A stretch of 64,000 nucleotides of DNA, from NCBI RefSeq assembly GCF_019203985.1, contig NZ_JAGSPD010000003.1, positions 186,001 through 250,000 of the forward strand, written 5' to 3'. Made by a program: the position numbers and the translations under genes. This document shows, one piece after another, positions 8,829 through 17,940 of the stretch. Position 1 is the stretch's first letter; each line of letters begins with the position of its first letter. Under the pieces are notes generated by a model, which was given only the letters and a program-made list of their open reading frames with translations, ran no database searches and was not told the DNA's origin. The stretch is from Winogradskyella luteola (GTDB taxonomy: Bacteria > Bacteroidota > Bacteroidia > Flavobacteriales > Flavobacteriaceae).

Positions 8829-10262
8829 ATGCTATTTAATACGTTTACTTTTTTTCTGTTTTTTATCACTGTTTTTTTTCTGTATTGGTTCTTGCTTAAG
8901 AAACGTAGAGTTTCACAAAATATATTGTTATTAATTGCTAGTTATGTTTTTTATGGCTGGTGGGATTGGCGTTTTTTATCTCTAATAGTAATTAGTACAA
9001 TAGTTGATTTTGCAATAGGGAAACTCATATTTAATACTACCGATAAAAAAAGACGAAAAGTACTTTTGGTAATAAGTTTACTGGTAAACCTAGGGTTTTT
9101 AGGCTTCTTTAAGTATTACAACTTCTTTATAGAAAATTGGATTCTGGCTTGGGAATCTTTCGGAATTTCCATGAATTTGTCTTCACTACAAATAATTTTA
9201 CCTGTAGGTATTTCATTTTATACATTTCAGACGCTTAGTTATACCATAGATATTTATCGTAAAAAGATTGAACCAACCGATAGTATTTTAAGCTTTGCAA
9301 CATTTGTGGCTTTTTTTCCGCAGTTAGTTGCAGGTCCCATAGAAAGGGCTCAGCATTTACTGCCTCAGTTTTTAAGAGAAAGAAAGTTCTCTTACAAACA
9401 TGCACTTTCTGGGATACATATTTTTATTTGGGGCCTATTTAAAAAAGTTGTTATAGCAGATACATGCGCTACCTATGTAGATGTCATCTTTCAAGACTAC
9501 GGATCCATGAGTACACTAACTTTGATGTTGGGCGCAGTTTATTTTGCATTTCAGATTTATGGTGATTTCTCAGGATACTCAGACATGGCTATTGGTTTGG
9601 CTAGAATGCTTGGTTTTGACCTAATGCAAAACTTTAAGTACCCTTATTTTGCCAGAGATATTGCTGAATTTTGGAGAAGATGGCATATATCACTAACCAC
9701 GTGGTTTAGAGATTATCTTTATATACCCTTAGGTGGTAGTAGAACAACCTTGGCATTACAAGTAAGAAATGTGTTTATCATCTTTTTGGTCAGTGGCTTC
9801 TGGCACGGTGCAAATTGGACATTTATTGCTTGGGGATTTTTAAATGCAATTTATTTTTTACCATTACTTTTGTTAAAAAGAAATAGAGTTAACAAAGACA
9901 ATATAGAAATTGTTAATGTTGGTCAAGGTATTAAAACTGGCTTTAAAATTCTTGCCACCTTTACAATTACTTGCTTTAGTTGGGTTTTCTTTAGGGCTGA
10001 TAATATACAACATGCCCTTGATTATATAATGAGAATGGTATCCAATAAGAATTTTGGCATTCAATTTTTAAGTATTGAAAGATATAACATAGAATTGATC
10101 GCAATCTTAGGGGTATTTATAGCGATAGAATGGTTTCACAGAAAACATGAGCATCCATTTACAGGTAAGTTCTATTTAGCGAAAATAATTCTCATCCTGT
10201 TTTTGACTATTGTACTAGGTGTGTTTTCTAATCACGAAGACTTTATTTATTTTCAATTTTAG
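8829..10262 (+). CDS. MBOAT family O-acyltransferase
   Basis: A 477-residue polytopic membrane protein of the AlgI/DltB type. These enzymes move acyl groups, usually acetyl, across the inner membrane onto extracellular glycans. Seen are many hydrophobic segments, LPVGISFYTFQTLSY, FFPQLVAGPIERA, EFWRRWHISLT and SGFWHGANWTFIAWG, where the invariant catalytic histidine is His326. Length is normal for the AlgI group. The next gene is an SGNH-type membrane-anchored protein, the usual partner that completes transfer in the periplasm. The pair probably O-acetylates the polymer made by this locus. Confidence 0.9.
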   Translation: MLFNTFTFFLFFITVFFLYWFLLKKRRVSQNILLLIASYVFYGWWDWRFLSLIVISTIVDFAIGKLIFNTTDKKRRKVLLVISLLVNLGFLGFFKYYNFFIENWILAWESFGISMNLSSLQIILPVGISFYTFQTLSYTIDIYRKKIEPTDSILSFATFVAFFPQLVAGPIERAQHLLPQFLRERKFSYKHALSGIHIFIWGLFKKVVIADTCATYVDVIFQDYGSMSTLTLMLGAVYFAFQIYGDFSGYSDMAIGLARMLGFDLMQNFKYPYFARDIAEFWRRWHISLTTWFRDYLYIPLGGSRTTLALQVRNVFIIFLVSGFWHGANWTFIAWGFLNAIYFLPLLLLKRNRVNKDNIEIVNVGQGIKTGFKILATFTITCFSWVFFRADNIQHALDYIMRMVSNKNFGIQFLSIERYNIELIAILGVFIAIEWFHRKHEHPFTGKFYLAKIILILFLTIVLGVFSNHEDFIYFQF

Positions 10263-10263
10263 T

Positions 10264-11142
10264 ATGAAACGATTTTTAATGAAGATAAGCTTTTATTGCC
10301 TACTTGTTGTAGTACTACTTTGTATATTGGATGTTGTCTATACTCAGGTTTATAAAAAATCTAATCCTAGAAATAAAATTCAACGTGTATTGGCATTAAA
10401 AAACGAAAGCTTTGATTATGTTTTTCTGGGAAACTCTCGGGTAGAAAATATCATTGTTACGCCTTTAATTAATCAAGAAACAGATAAGAGCGCACTAAAT
10501 TTAGGAATTCAGCAAGCAAAATTAAATGATGTTTTAGTAATCCTAAAATTACTGATTCATAATAATGTTAAAATGCAAAAGCTTTTTGTGCAAATTGATT
10601 CTCATTATAATGATTTAGGTAGCTCAGATATTGTTAAATCACAATTGTTACCTTATATACATTCTAACGAAATAATAAATTCTTATTTAAAAGAAAACGA
10701 TTCAGAATTTAACCAAAAATATTACATACCATTTTATAGATATGCTGTAAATGATTATAGAGTTGGTTTTAGGGAGGTATTTGCATCTGTTTTATCTCAA
10801 GCCAAAAATACTGATTTTAATGATGGTTATATTCCTTTTGGTAATCGAAGAAATACAGCTATTCCAAAATTGCCGGCAAGTGTAATCTCTAAAAACATAG
10901 TTTTAGATGAAATTGTTGAAATTTGTAAATCAAATGAAATTGAAATTGTACTGTTTTGCGCACCTTACTGTCCTGGCCTACATAAAGATAACTATCTTAG
11001 TGAAATAGACTATGAAATTGATAATCTTTATAATTTTTCTTCAGCAATTACAGATAGTTCATATTTTGCTGATTGTGGGCATCTTAACCATAGCGGAGCA
11101 ATGAAGTTTACAGAATTTTTAATTGACGAATTAAAGCTATGA
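10264..11142 (+). CDS. Membrane-anchored SGNH hydrolase-like protein, partner of the MBOAT enzyme
   Basis: A 292-residue protein with one N-terminal membrane segment (about residues 8-26) and a periplasmic domain. VFLGNSRVEN holds the block I serine (Ser58), and DCGHLNHSGA supplies the block V pair Asp270 and His273, the SGNH/GDSL catalytic layout also found in AlgX and DltD-type partners. I prefer the ATG at 10264, one base after the MBOAT stop, over an upstream in-frame ATG at 10219 that would run through the MBOAT gene and put extra residues before the membrane anchor. It probably takes the acyl group from the MBOAT enzyme and places it on the glycan. It is coupled to the next gene by an ATGA overlap. 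Confidence 0.7.
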   Translation: MKRFLMKISFYCLLVVVLLCILDVVYTQVYKKSNPRNKIQRVLALKNESFDYVFLGNSRVENIIVTPLINQETDKSALNLGIQQAKLNDVLVILKLLIHNNVKMQKLFVQIDSHYNDLGSSDIVKSQLLPYIHSNEIINSYLKENDSEFNQKYYIPFYRYAVNDYRVGFREVFASVLSQAKNTDFNDGYIPFGNRRNTAIPKLPASVISKNIVLDEIVEICKSNEIEIVLFCAPYCPGLHKDNYLSEIDYEIDNLYNFSSAITDSSYFADCGHLNHSGAMKFTEFLIDELKL

Positions 11143-12290
11143 CCATAGGTTTTATAACATCCGAATATCCACATGCTAATTTAAAACGCTCTGCAGGTTT
11201 GGGGTCTAGCATTAAAAACCTGTCAAAAGGCCTAGTTTCCAAAGGGGTGAAAGTCGTAGTTTTTGCTGTATTTCAAAATAAGGACAAAACCTTTGAAGAC
11301 GATGGTATTACTATCATTTCAATGGCTAGAAAAGGACATCGTTTTTTGGGTTGGTATTTTGAACGTAAGCACATAGAAAAACGAGTTAAGGAAGAGATCA
11401 AAGCTCATCATATTGATGTTCTAGAAGCACCTGACTGGACAGGTATCACTGCTTTTATGAATTTTAATGTTCCATTGATTATTAGACTGCATGGTTCTGA
11501 TGCCTACTTTTGTAAACTAGAAAACCGTAAGCAAAAGTGGAAGCATTTTATGTTTGAAAAAAATGCCCTGAATAAAGCAGATTTTATTATTTCCGTAAGT
11601 GATTTTGCTGCTAATGTAACTAGAGATATTTTTAAATTAAAGCAAGAAATAATAACGATATACAATGGCGTTAATGTCACAACCTTTAAACCTAAAAGTG
11701 AATTAATAGTTAAAGGAAGGTTGCTGTATTTTGGAACCATAGTTAGAAAAAAGGGTGTTTTAGAATTGGCTGAAATATTTAATGGGTTAGTTGATAAAAA
11801 ACCAGATGTATCATTGGTGCTGATTGGTAAAGATGCTATGGATGTATTTAAAAAAACATCGACTCTGAGCCTTTTTAATATAAAACTAAATGCTGAAGCC
11901 AAACAAAGAGTGGAACATATCAACGAAGTGGCATATAGTGAGATAAATAGCTATATAGCAAGTGCAGAAATTATAGTATTACCTAGTTTTGCTGAAGCTT
12001 TTCCCATGACTTGGCTCGAAGCACTTGCAATGGAAAAACCATTGGTTACATCAAATATAGGATGGGCAAAAGAATTGATGATTAATAATAAAACAGGTTA
12101 TACTATAGATCCAAAAAACCATAACGACTATACTAATGCAATCCTAGATTTGCTAAATGATGAAACAAAGCAAAAAATCTTTGGATCTAATGGAAGAAAA
12201 CATATTATAGACAATTTCTCAACAGAAATTGTTCTAGAGAAAAATATGGATTTATTTAACCAGATAATGCAGCAAAAAAGTGAAGCTTAA
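11139..12290 (+). CDS. Family 4 glycosyltransferase
   Basis: A 383-residue GT-B enzyme. The N-terminal half has GFITSEYPHANLKRSAGLGS, typical of GT4 acceptor domains, and IIRLHGSD. The C-terminal half has IYNGVNVTTFKP, LLYFGTIVRKKGV (start of the donor-binding domain), and VLPSFAEAFPMTWLEALAMEKPLV, which holds the E-x7-E donor-binding motif. Length and order are normal. It would use a nucleotide sugar to extend the lipid-linked repeat unit. It overlaps the upstream gene by four bases and the following GT2 by 11 bases. Donor is not deducible. Confidence 0.87.
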   Translation: MTIGFITSEYPHANLKRSAGLGSSIKNLSKGLVSKGVKVVVFAVFQNKDKTFEDDGITIISMARKGHRFLGWYFERKHIEKRVKEEIKAHHIDVLEAPDWTGITAFMNFNVPLIIRLHGSDAYFCKLENRKQKWKHFMFEKNALNKADFIISVSDFAANVTRDIFKLKQEIITIYNGVNVTTFKPKSELIVKGRLLYFGTIVRKKGVLELAEIFNGLVDKKPDVSLVLIGKDAMDVFKKTSTLSLFNIKLNAEAKQRVEHINEVAYSEINSYIASAEIIVLPSFAEAFPMTWLEALAMEKPLVTSNIGWAKELMINNKTGYTIDPKNHNDYTNAILDLLNDETKQKIFGSNGRKHIIDNFSTEIVLEKNMDLFNQIMQQKSEA

Positions 12291-13815
12291 AACTTATCAA
12301 GCAGATAACGGCGAGGTGTTGTTGTATAATGGCAATCCTAATTTTAAAGTTTTGGAACAGTTAGTACTAGGCTCAGGTGATGTATGGCATAGTTCTTTAG
12401 ACCAAGGTTTTAAAAACTGTTTACCAGAATTAGTATATCAAACAGCTGTATACTGGTGGTTTTTAAATGATTTTGAAAATTGTGATACTTGCGTGAATTG
12501 GAGAATTAACATCGATGAATTTGTAATTAGAGAATCCGTTTGGAATCAGTTGAATACATTTAATACCAATTATGAAAATCCTTTAGTTGCTGGCTTGGAT
12601 TTTGGTTTTAACTTGCTTAGAAATCAAGGTGGTATTCCGTTATATGTTAAAGGTTTGTTTGATAAAAAACTTGCTGATGTTAAAATTAGTAAGCACGACC
12701 GTTACCTATTTTTTCTAAATAACTTTAAAAAGCGGCACAGTCACTATATGCTCTTGCGTAAAGGTATTTTTAATCTTCCGAAAGAATTTATTGCATTAAG
12801 GAAAGCTTCTAAAAACATCTTAAATAACAGCAATGTTATTATTAAACCTAAGGAATTAGAACCTGTCCAAGGAAATCCTTCAGTTAGTTTGGTTATACCA
12901 ACGATGAAACGGCAAGCATTTACGGAATTGCTTTTGCAAGATCATAATGTTCAGTCATATCCTATAAAAGAAGCAATCATCGTAGATGCTACGCCACCAG
13001 AAGAGCGCAATGATAAGTTTTACAGGCAAGAGAATTATAACTTTAAAGTAAAGGTAAAGTGGCAGACTACCAAAGGAAGTTGTAAGGCCAGAAACGAAGC
13101 TATAGAAATGTGTACTGCCGACTACATTATTTTTGCAGATGATGACGTACGAGTTTTGCCAGATTTTGTTGAGAACCACATTAAATTACTTCAAACCTAT
13201 AATGCAGAAGCTTGTAATGGCTTGGATATTATGGCAGAGCATATGAACCAAAATTTAGATGATCTAAAACGTCGACTGCAAGATCTTGGTGATGAACGTT
13301 GGAGAGTTGGAGTTTCTCATATGTTTAGTAATGCAAATTCTTGTGTAAAAAAATCACTTGTAGATGAGTTGATTGGTAATGATGTCAATTTTGATGGAGG
13401 TTATGGCGAAGATTCAGATTTCGGACTTAGGATTTTAAAATCTGGCAAGGTGTTGCTGCATAATCCTTTTTCACCCAACTTGCATTTAAAACCGCCAGTT
13501 GGCGGGTATCGTTTTTGGGGAAATCAAGCAAAGGTAATAGGCAAAAAGAGAAAGCCCCAGCCGTGGGAGTTAGGAGATCCGGTACGTTTTATTAGACCTG
13601 TACCAAGCCCAACAATGACTTATAAATATGTTAAGCACTATAAAGAACAACAGTTAAAAGAATGGAGATATCGCTACTTCTTTATGTATTTGTTCGGAGG
13701 TAAAAAGCGAGCATTTATTTTAAAATTTTTGAATTGGCCCATAAAAAAATTACAATTTAAAAAATCGATGTACTATGCAAAAAGACTCATGCATAGAGGA
13801 CCTAAATACAATTAA
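12280..13815 (+). CDS. GT2 glycosyltransferase with an unrecognised N-terminal domain
   Basis: A 511-residue protein with two parts. About residues 200-420 are a GT2 (GT-A) domain: VSLVIPTMKRQAFTELLL, a region with KGSCKARNEAIEMC, the DxD motif in FADDDVRVLP, and GGYGEDSDFGLRIL near its end. The first 200 residues are aromatic-rich (YWWF, WHSSLDQGF, several Cys near residue 70) and match no domain I know. The C-terminus is basic. It starts at a GTG that overlaps the previous GT4 gene. The N-terminal part may bind the acceptor or another glycosyltransferase. Confidence 0.75.
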   Translation: MKLKTYQADNGEVLLYNGNPNFKVLEQLVLGSGDVWHSSLDQGFKNCLPELVYQTAVYWWFLNDFENCDTCVNWRINIDEFVIRESVWNQLNTFNTNYENPLVAGLDFGFNLLRNQGGIPLYVKGLFDKKLADVKISKHDRYLFFLNNFKKRHSHYMLLRKGIFNLPKEFIALRKASKNILNNSNVIIKPKELEPVQGNPSVSLVIPTMKRQAFTELLLQDHNVQSYPIKEAIIVDATPPEERNDKFYRQENYNFKVKVKWQTTKGSCKARNEAIEMCTADYIIFADDDVRVLPDFVENHIKLLQTYNAEACNGLDIMAEHMNQNLDDLKRRLQDLGDERWRVGVSHMFSNANSCVKKSLVDELIGNDVNFDGGYGEDSDFGLRILKSGKVLLHNPFSPNLHLKPPVGGYRFWGNQAKVIGKKRKPQPWELGDPVRFIRPVPSPTMTYKYVKHYKEQQLKEWRYRYFFMYLFGGKKRAFILKFLNWPIKKLQFKKSMYYAKRLMHRGPKYN

Positions 13816-13821
13816 TTACAA

Positions 13822-14832
13822 TTGAATAAATTTGCACTTATAGTATGTACTTACATGAGACCCATAGCTTTATTAAAGTTGTTGGAGTCGGTAAGGGAAC
13901 AGTCACTATATCCAAATGAAATAATAATTGTTGACGGATCATCCAATAACCATACAGAAAAAGTTATTCGATCTAATGATTTCAATAACTTAACGTATCA
14001 TAGGGTAGAAGAAAAAGATAGAGGACTTACCAAGCAGAGGAATTTTGGAATAAAAAAATTATCAGCAGATACTGAAATAGTTAGTTTTTTAGATGATGAT
14101 ATTGTCTTGACAAATAATTACTTTAAAGAGTTAATACAAACATATCATATAAAACCCGATGCCATAGCTGTCGGCGGTTATATAAAGAATGAGGTTGTTT
14201 GGCAAGCCTTAAAAGATGGCTCATATGCAGAAGGTAAATTTTGTATCGATGGATGGCAGCGCAACGAACCATTAAAATTCAAAGTACGAAAAAAGCTAGG
14301 ATTATTACCTGATACACGTCCAGGAATAATTTGTTCATTTTCGCACGGAAGGTCTGTAAGTTTTTTACCGCCCAATGGTAAGGTTTACCAAGTAGAACAG
14401 TTTATGGGAGGTGTGTCGTCCTACAAAACTGAGGTGTTTAAAAAGGTAGGTTTTTCTAACTATTTTGAAGGTTATGGTTTGTATGAGGATGTTGATTTCT
14501 GCATTAGATTATTACCATTAGGCAAGCTTTATCTAAACACAGCTGCCCAACTCAACCATTATCATGAGCCATCTGGTCGCCCAAATCAATATAAATATGG
14601 TAAAATGGTGATAAGAAATGGGTGGTATGTGTGGCGTTTAAAAAACAATAAGCCATTATTGAAAACTAAGTTTAAATGGTATGCAGTTTCTGCTTTACAA
14701 ACCTTATTTAGATTTTTTAATGTATTTAATACATCAAAAAAGGTTGAGGCTTTATCTGATACATTAGGTAGGATATCCGGACTTTTAGGATTGTTGATAA
14801 ATAAACCTAGATTACCTCATAATAACCCTTAA
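13822..14832 (+). CDS. Family 2 glycosyltransferase
   Basis: A 336-residue GT-A enzyme: ALIVCTYMRPIALLKLLES, EIIIVDGSS, a TKQRNFGI helix, the DxD region VSFLDDDIVL, GGVSSYKTEVF and GYGLYEDVDFCIRL, then HYHEP. This is the layout of the GT2 subfamily with a C-terminal acceptor-recognition loop. The start is a TTG seven bases after the previous stop. No ATG lies nearby in frame. It resembles the GT2 domain of its upstream neighbour in motif order, so the two may be distant duplicates. Substrate unknown. Confidence 0.85.
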   Translation: MNKFALIVCTYMRPIALLKLLESVREQSLYPNEIIIVDGSSNNHTEKVIRSNDFNNLTYHRVEEKDRGLTKQRNFGIKKLSADTEIVSFLDDDIVLTNNYFKELIQTYHIKPDAIAVGGYIKNEVVWQALKDGSYAEGKFCIDGWQRNEPLKFKVRKKLGLLPDTRPGIICSFSHGRSVSFLPPNGKVYQVEQFMGGVSSYKTEVFKKVGFSNYFEGYGLYEDVDFCIRLLPLGKLYLNTAAQLNHYHEPSGRPNQYKYGKMVIRNGWYVWRLKNNKPLLKTKFKWYAVSALQTLFRFFNVFNTSKKVEALSDTLGRISGLLGLLINKPRLPHNNP

Positions 14833-14863
14833 ATTAACGAACTGTAAGGAATTGTAATTATAA

Positions 14864-15670
14864 ATGATTAAGAAATTCAACGCTTTTTTAGAACGTCTAA
14901 AGTATACCAACACGTATTCCAAATATACGATCCGTCTAATTCTTCCTATTCTTAATATTAGAAAAAGAAAACGTGTAGATTATGCCTTATCAATAGAAGA
15001 TGCACTTAAAAATTTTGAAACTTTGAATGTTCTTGGATCGGGCCCATCTTTAAATAAATGCAACTTTAATAAAGACGAATTATATGTTACAACTAATTCG
15101 TCTTACTTAAGTTTATCTAATGCGCATAGTTTTGTACACATTATAAGGGATGGAGGATATTTAAAACAATTCTTAATGTTTGGCTTAAAATATAAACCAA
15201 AGCTGTTAATTGTTGAGTCCTTATATACAGACAAAGCACCTCTTACCCACATTGCCAATTATGGAGTGCAAGCCCTAAAAAAATATCTCGGAAGACGTAA
15301 ATTTGATTACCCGATACTTATCACGGGTGGAAAGCCGTTTCCTTACTTAGAATTTAATGATAGTTATATTTTGAAGAATCAGTTTTTAAAGGATAATAAT
15401 CTGCAATGGCACGACAGTAATAGTGGTATTACTATTTACAGTTATGCAATTTGGTGGGCTAATATTTATGGGCATATTAAAAATATCAATGTTTACGGTA
15501 TTGATGCAGGTCAAGGTGGGGAAGTGTATTTTAATGGCCAGAAAACAAAATCAGACCACGTTGCAATGAAAGATCTAAACAAAAGTAAAATGGGTGTTTT
15601 TTTTGATAATTGCCAAGCTAAATATAAATTCATACAAAATTATTCATATTTTAAAAACAATGTCGATTAA
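14864..15670 (+). CDS. GT42/DUF115-like protein, candidate sialyltransferase
   Basis: A 268-residue protein with a Rossmann-type fold signature. LGSGPSL (Gly58-Ser62 core) matches the nucleotide-binding turn of GT42 sialyltransferases (CstI/CstII) and of the related MptE-like/DUF115 proteins. TTNSSY follows, as the 'CNQF' stretch does in CstII. Later come SGITIYSYAIWWA (from Ser187), NINVYGIDAG (Gly212-Asp214), and His232 in SDHVAM, placed where GT42 has its catalytic histidine. Because neuA, neuB and neuC are in the same locus, transfer of a CMP-activated sugar is the best guess. A DUF115-type non-transferase role cannot be excluded. It is followed two bases later by the aldolase fusion. Confidence 0.5.
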   Translation: MIKKFNAFLERLKYTNTYSKYTIRLILPILNIRKRKRVDYALSIEDALKNFETLNVLGSGPSLNKCNFNKDELYVTTNSSYLSLSNAHSFVHIIRDGGYLKQFLMFGLKYKPKLLIVESLYTDKAPLTHIANYGVQALKKYLGRRKFDYPILITGGKPFPYLEFNDSYILKNQFLKDNNLQWHDSNSGITIYSYAIWWANIYGHIKNINVYGIDAGQGGEVYFNGQKTKSDHVAMKDLNKSKMGVFFDNCQAKYKFIQNYSYFKNNVD

Positions 15671-15672
15671 CT

Positions 15673-17202
15673 ATGGTAAGAATTTTAGATTGTACTTTAA
15701 GAGATGGGGGTTATTATACAAACTGGGATTTTTCTAATCAGACAGTAGAACAGTACATAGAGACCATAAATAAGTTGCCTATCGAGTATATAGAGTTGGG
15801 CTATAGAAGTATAGATCTAGATGGATACCATGGCGAATTCTTTTATTGCCCCATAAGCACGTTGGAAAGCATAAAATCAACGACGGATAAAAAAATCGCT
15901 ATCCTTTTAAACGAAAAAGATATTAAACCGTCTGATGTTGATGACTTGTTACAACCATGTATGCACTTGGTAGATTTAATTAGAATAGCGGTTAACCCTT
16001 CGAATATCCATAGTGCTATTTCATTAGCTAAGCGTGTGAAACAACTAGATTTTCAAGTTGCTTTTAATGTGATGTATTTATCAGAATGGGATAGCTATCC
16101 AGAACTTTATGAATCATTGCCTAAAATTGAAGATGTAGTTGATATTTTTTACCTCGTAGATTCTTACGGTAGCATTTTTCCTGAGCAATTAAAAGAAATT
16201 ATAACAACCATTAAAAAGTCAACTGATATGGCCTTGGGCTTTCATGGGCATAATAATTTAGAATTGGCATTGGCAAATACAATGCAGGCTATAGAGTGCG
16301 GAGTGCAAATAGTAGATGCAACAATTACTGGAATGGGAAGAGGAGCAGGAAACCTAAAAACAGAATTGATCTTAACGGTTTTAAATAGGAAAAATGGTCT
16401 GAATATTGATTTTGATGCCCTAAGCCATGTTACCGAAATTTTTGAAGATTTAAAAAGCCAATACCAATGGGGGACAACTTTACCTTATATGGTCTCTGGT
16501 ATTAACTCCTTGCCACAAAAAAATGTGATGCATCTTGTACAGAAAAAGATTTATTCTTTAAATACAATTATTAATAAACTGACTAAAAATAATAATAAGC
16601 AAAAACAGTTTGAAGAGTTTAAGGTTAACAATGGTTTTAAAAATGCAGTTATTATTGGAGGTGGTCCTAGTGCAGGGGTACATTCAAAGTTTATTAAACA
16701 ATTTGCAGAGCAACAAAAATCTACATGCCTTATTCACTCATCCTCAAAAAATGCCAATCATTATTCCGATAGTAAAATAGCACAGTTTTTCTGTTTATTG
16801 GGTAACGAAGGTTATCGTCTAAAAAGTGTATTCAATAATTTTTTATCACATTTTGAAGGTCAATGTGTTTTACCGCCCACAAAGAACTTAAAGGGTACGT
16901 TTATTCCACGAGCAGTTGTTGAAAATACATTTCAGTTAGATGAAATAAAGTTCACCGAAATAAAAGAAGACTCACATTTGGCACTTGCTATTCAAATAGC
17001 ACTAAAGCTACAAGTCGATACAATATATTTTGTAGGTTATGATGGTTATAGCCAAAATCAAATTGCAGCTAAGGATTTAAAATTTTTCAAAGAAAATTCA
17101 AAAATCTTTAACGATTTACGAAAAGAAGCCGTAGAATTTTGCTCGCTTACACCTACACTATATGATGTTTTGCCCAAATCAAGTGTGTTTAAGTATATCT
17201 AA
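15673..17202 (+). CDS. DRE-TIM pyruvate aldolase fused to a GT42/DUF115-like domain
   Basis: A 509-residue two-domain protein. Residues 1 to about 280 are an HMGL-like aldolase of the 4-hydroxy-2-oxovalerate aldolase type: LDCTLRDGG (Asp6, Arg10, Asp11), FHGHNN with the metal-binding pair His191/His193, and GMGRGAGNLKTE. This fold adds or removes pyruvate on aldehydes using a divalent metal. Residues about 320-509 hold GGGPS (329-333), then a long helix followed by VDTIYFVGYDGYS, the pattern also seen in the preceding gene. No histidine equivalent to the GT42 catalytic one is visible there. It is followed six bases later by a KdsB-type gene. I infer the product is a 3-deoxy-2-keto sugar acid or its phosphate. 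Confidence 0.7.
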   Translation: MVRILDCTLRDGGYYTNWDFSNQTVEQYIETINKLPIEYIELGYRSIDLDGYHGEFFYCPISTLESIKSTTDKKIAILLNEKDIKPSDVDDLLQPCMHLVDLIRIAVNPSNIHSAISLAKRVKQLDFQVAFNVMYLSEWDSYPELYESLPKIEDVVDIFYLVDSYGSIFPEQLKEIITTIKKSTDMALGFHGHNNLELALANTMQAIECGVQIVDATITGMGRGAGNLKTELILTVLNRKNGLNIDFDALSHVTEIFEDLKSQYQWGTTLPYMVSGINSLPQKNVMHLVQKKIYSLNTIINKLTKNNNKQKQFEEFKVNNGFKNAVIIGGGPSAGVHSKFIKQFAEQQKSTCLIHSSSKNANHYSDSKIAQFFCLLGNEGYRLKSVFNNFLSHFEGQCVLPPTKNLKGTFIPRAVVENTFQLDEIKFTEIKEDSHLALAIQIALKLQVDTIYFVGYDGYSQNQIAAKDLKFFKENSKIFNDLRKEAVEFCSLTPTLYDVLPKSSVFKYI

Positions 17203-17208
17203 ATATTT

Positions 17209-17940
17209 ATGAAAATTGTAACAGTAATACCTGCCAGATACGATTCTAAAAGGTTTCCTGGAAAACCATTAGTGGATATAGCTGGCAAATCCATGATTAA
17301 GAGAGTCTATGAAAAATGTAGAGAAGTTATCGATAATACTGATCTATACGTTGCAACAGACAGCCAGTTAATATATCAACATTGTATAGATAATAATATG
17401 AATGTTGTAATGACAAGCTCTAATTGTTTAACAGGAACTGATAGAATTGCCGAGTTTTCCTTAAAAATAAAAGCCGATTATTATATAAATGTTCAGGGTG
17501 ACGAACCTGTAATTGACTCGCAAGATATTTTAAAAATCAAAGAATCGATTCTAAAACATCCTAGTAAAATTATTAATGGTTATTGTGCGATAAAATCTGA
17601 AGAAACTTTTCGTAGCCTTACAATGCCAAAAGTTGTTTTTAGAGAAGACGAACGTCTTTTATATATGTCTAGATCACCTATACCAGGGAATAAAAACGAT
17701 CAATTTAACATTGGTTTTAGGCAAGTTTGTATTTATGCCTTTCCTTATAAATCATTAGAAGACTTTTATAAGTGCAAAGCTAAAACACGTTTTGAAAGTC
17801 AAGAGGATATAGAAATCCTTAGGTTTTTAGAATTGGGTTTTGATGTACAGATGGTTCTTTTATCCGATACTTCAATTCCTGTAGATACACCAGAAGATTT
17901 ACAAAAGGTTATAAACTATGTCAATAAAATTGAAAGATAA
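17209..17940 (+). CDS. kdsB: KdsB-type CMP-ulosonate synthetase (3-deoxy-manno-octulosonate cytidylyltransferase family)
   Basis: A 243-residue cytidylyltransferase. The N-terminus VTVIPARYDSKRFPGKPL is the KdsB signature, with YVATDSQLI, TGTDRIAE, INVQGDEPVID and the RSPIP stretch following in normal order. It would activate a 2-keto-3-deoxy sugar acid with CTP. Housekeeping kdsB is usually placed elsewhere in the genome. Its position between an aldolase and a phosphatase, and its 23-base overlap with the phosphatase gene, suggest a dedicated paralogue for a locus-specific ulosonic acid rather than for core Kdo. That last point is inference: whether a second kdsB exists cannot be seen here. 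Confidence 0.85.
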   Translation: MKIVTVIPARYDSKRFPGKPLVDIAGKSMIKRVYEKCREVIDNTDLYVATDSQLIYQHCIDNNMNVVMTSSNCLTGTDRIAEFSLKIKADYYINVQGDEPVIDSQDILKIKESILKHPSKIINGYCAIKSEETFRSLTMPKVVFREDERLLYMSRSPIPGNKNDQFNIGFRQVCIYAFPYKSLEDFYKCKAKTRFESQEDIEILRFLELGFDVQMVLLSDTSIPVDTPEDLQKVINYVNKIER

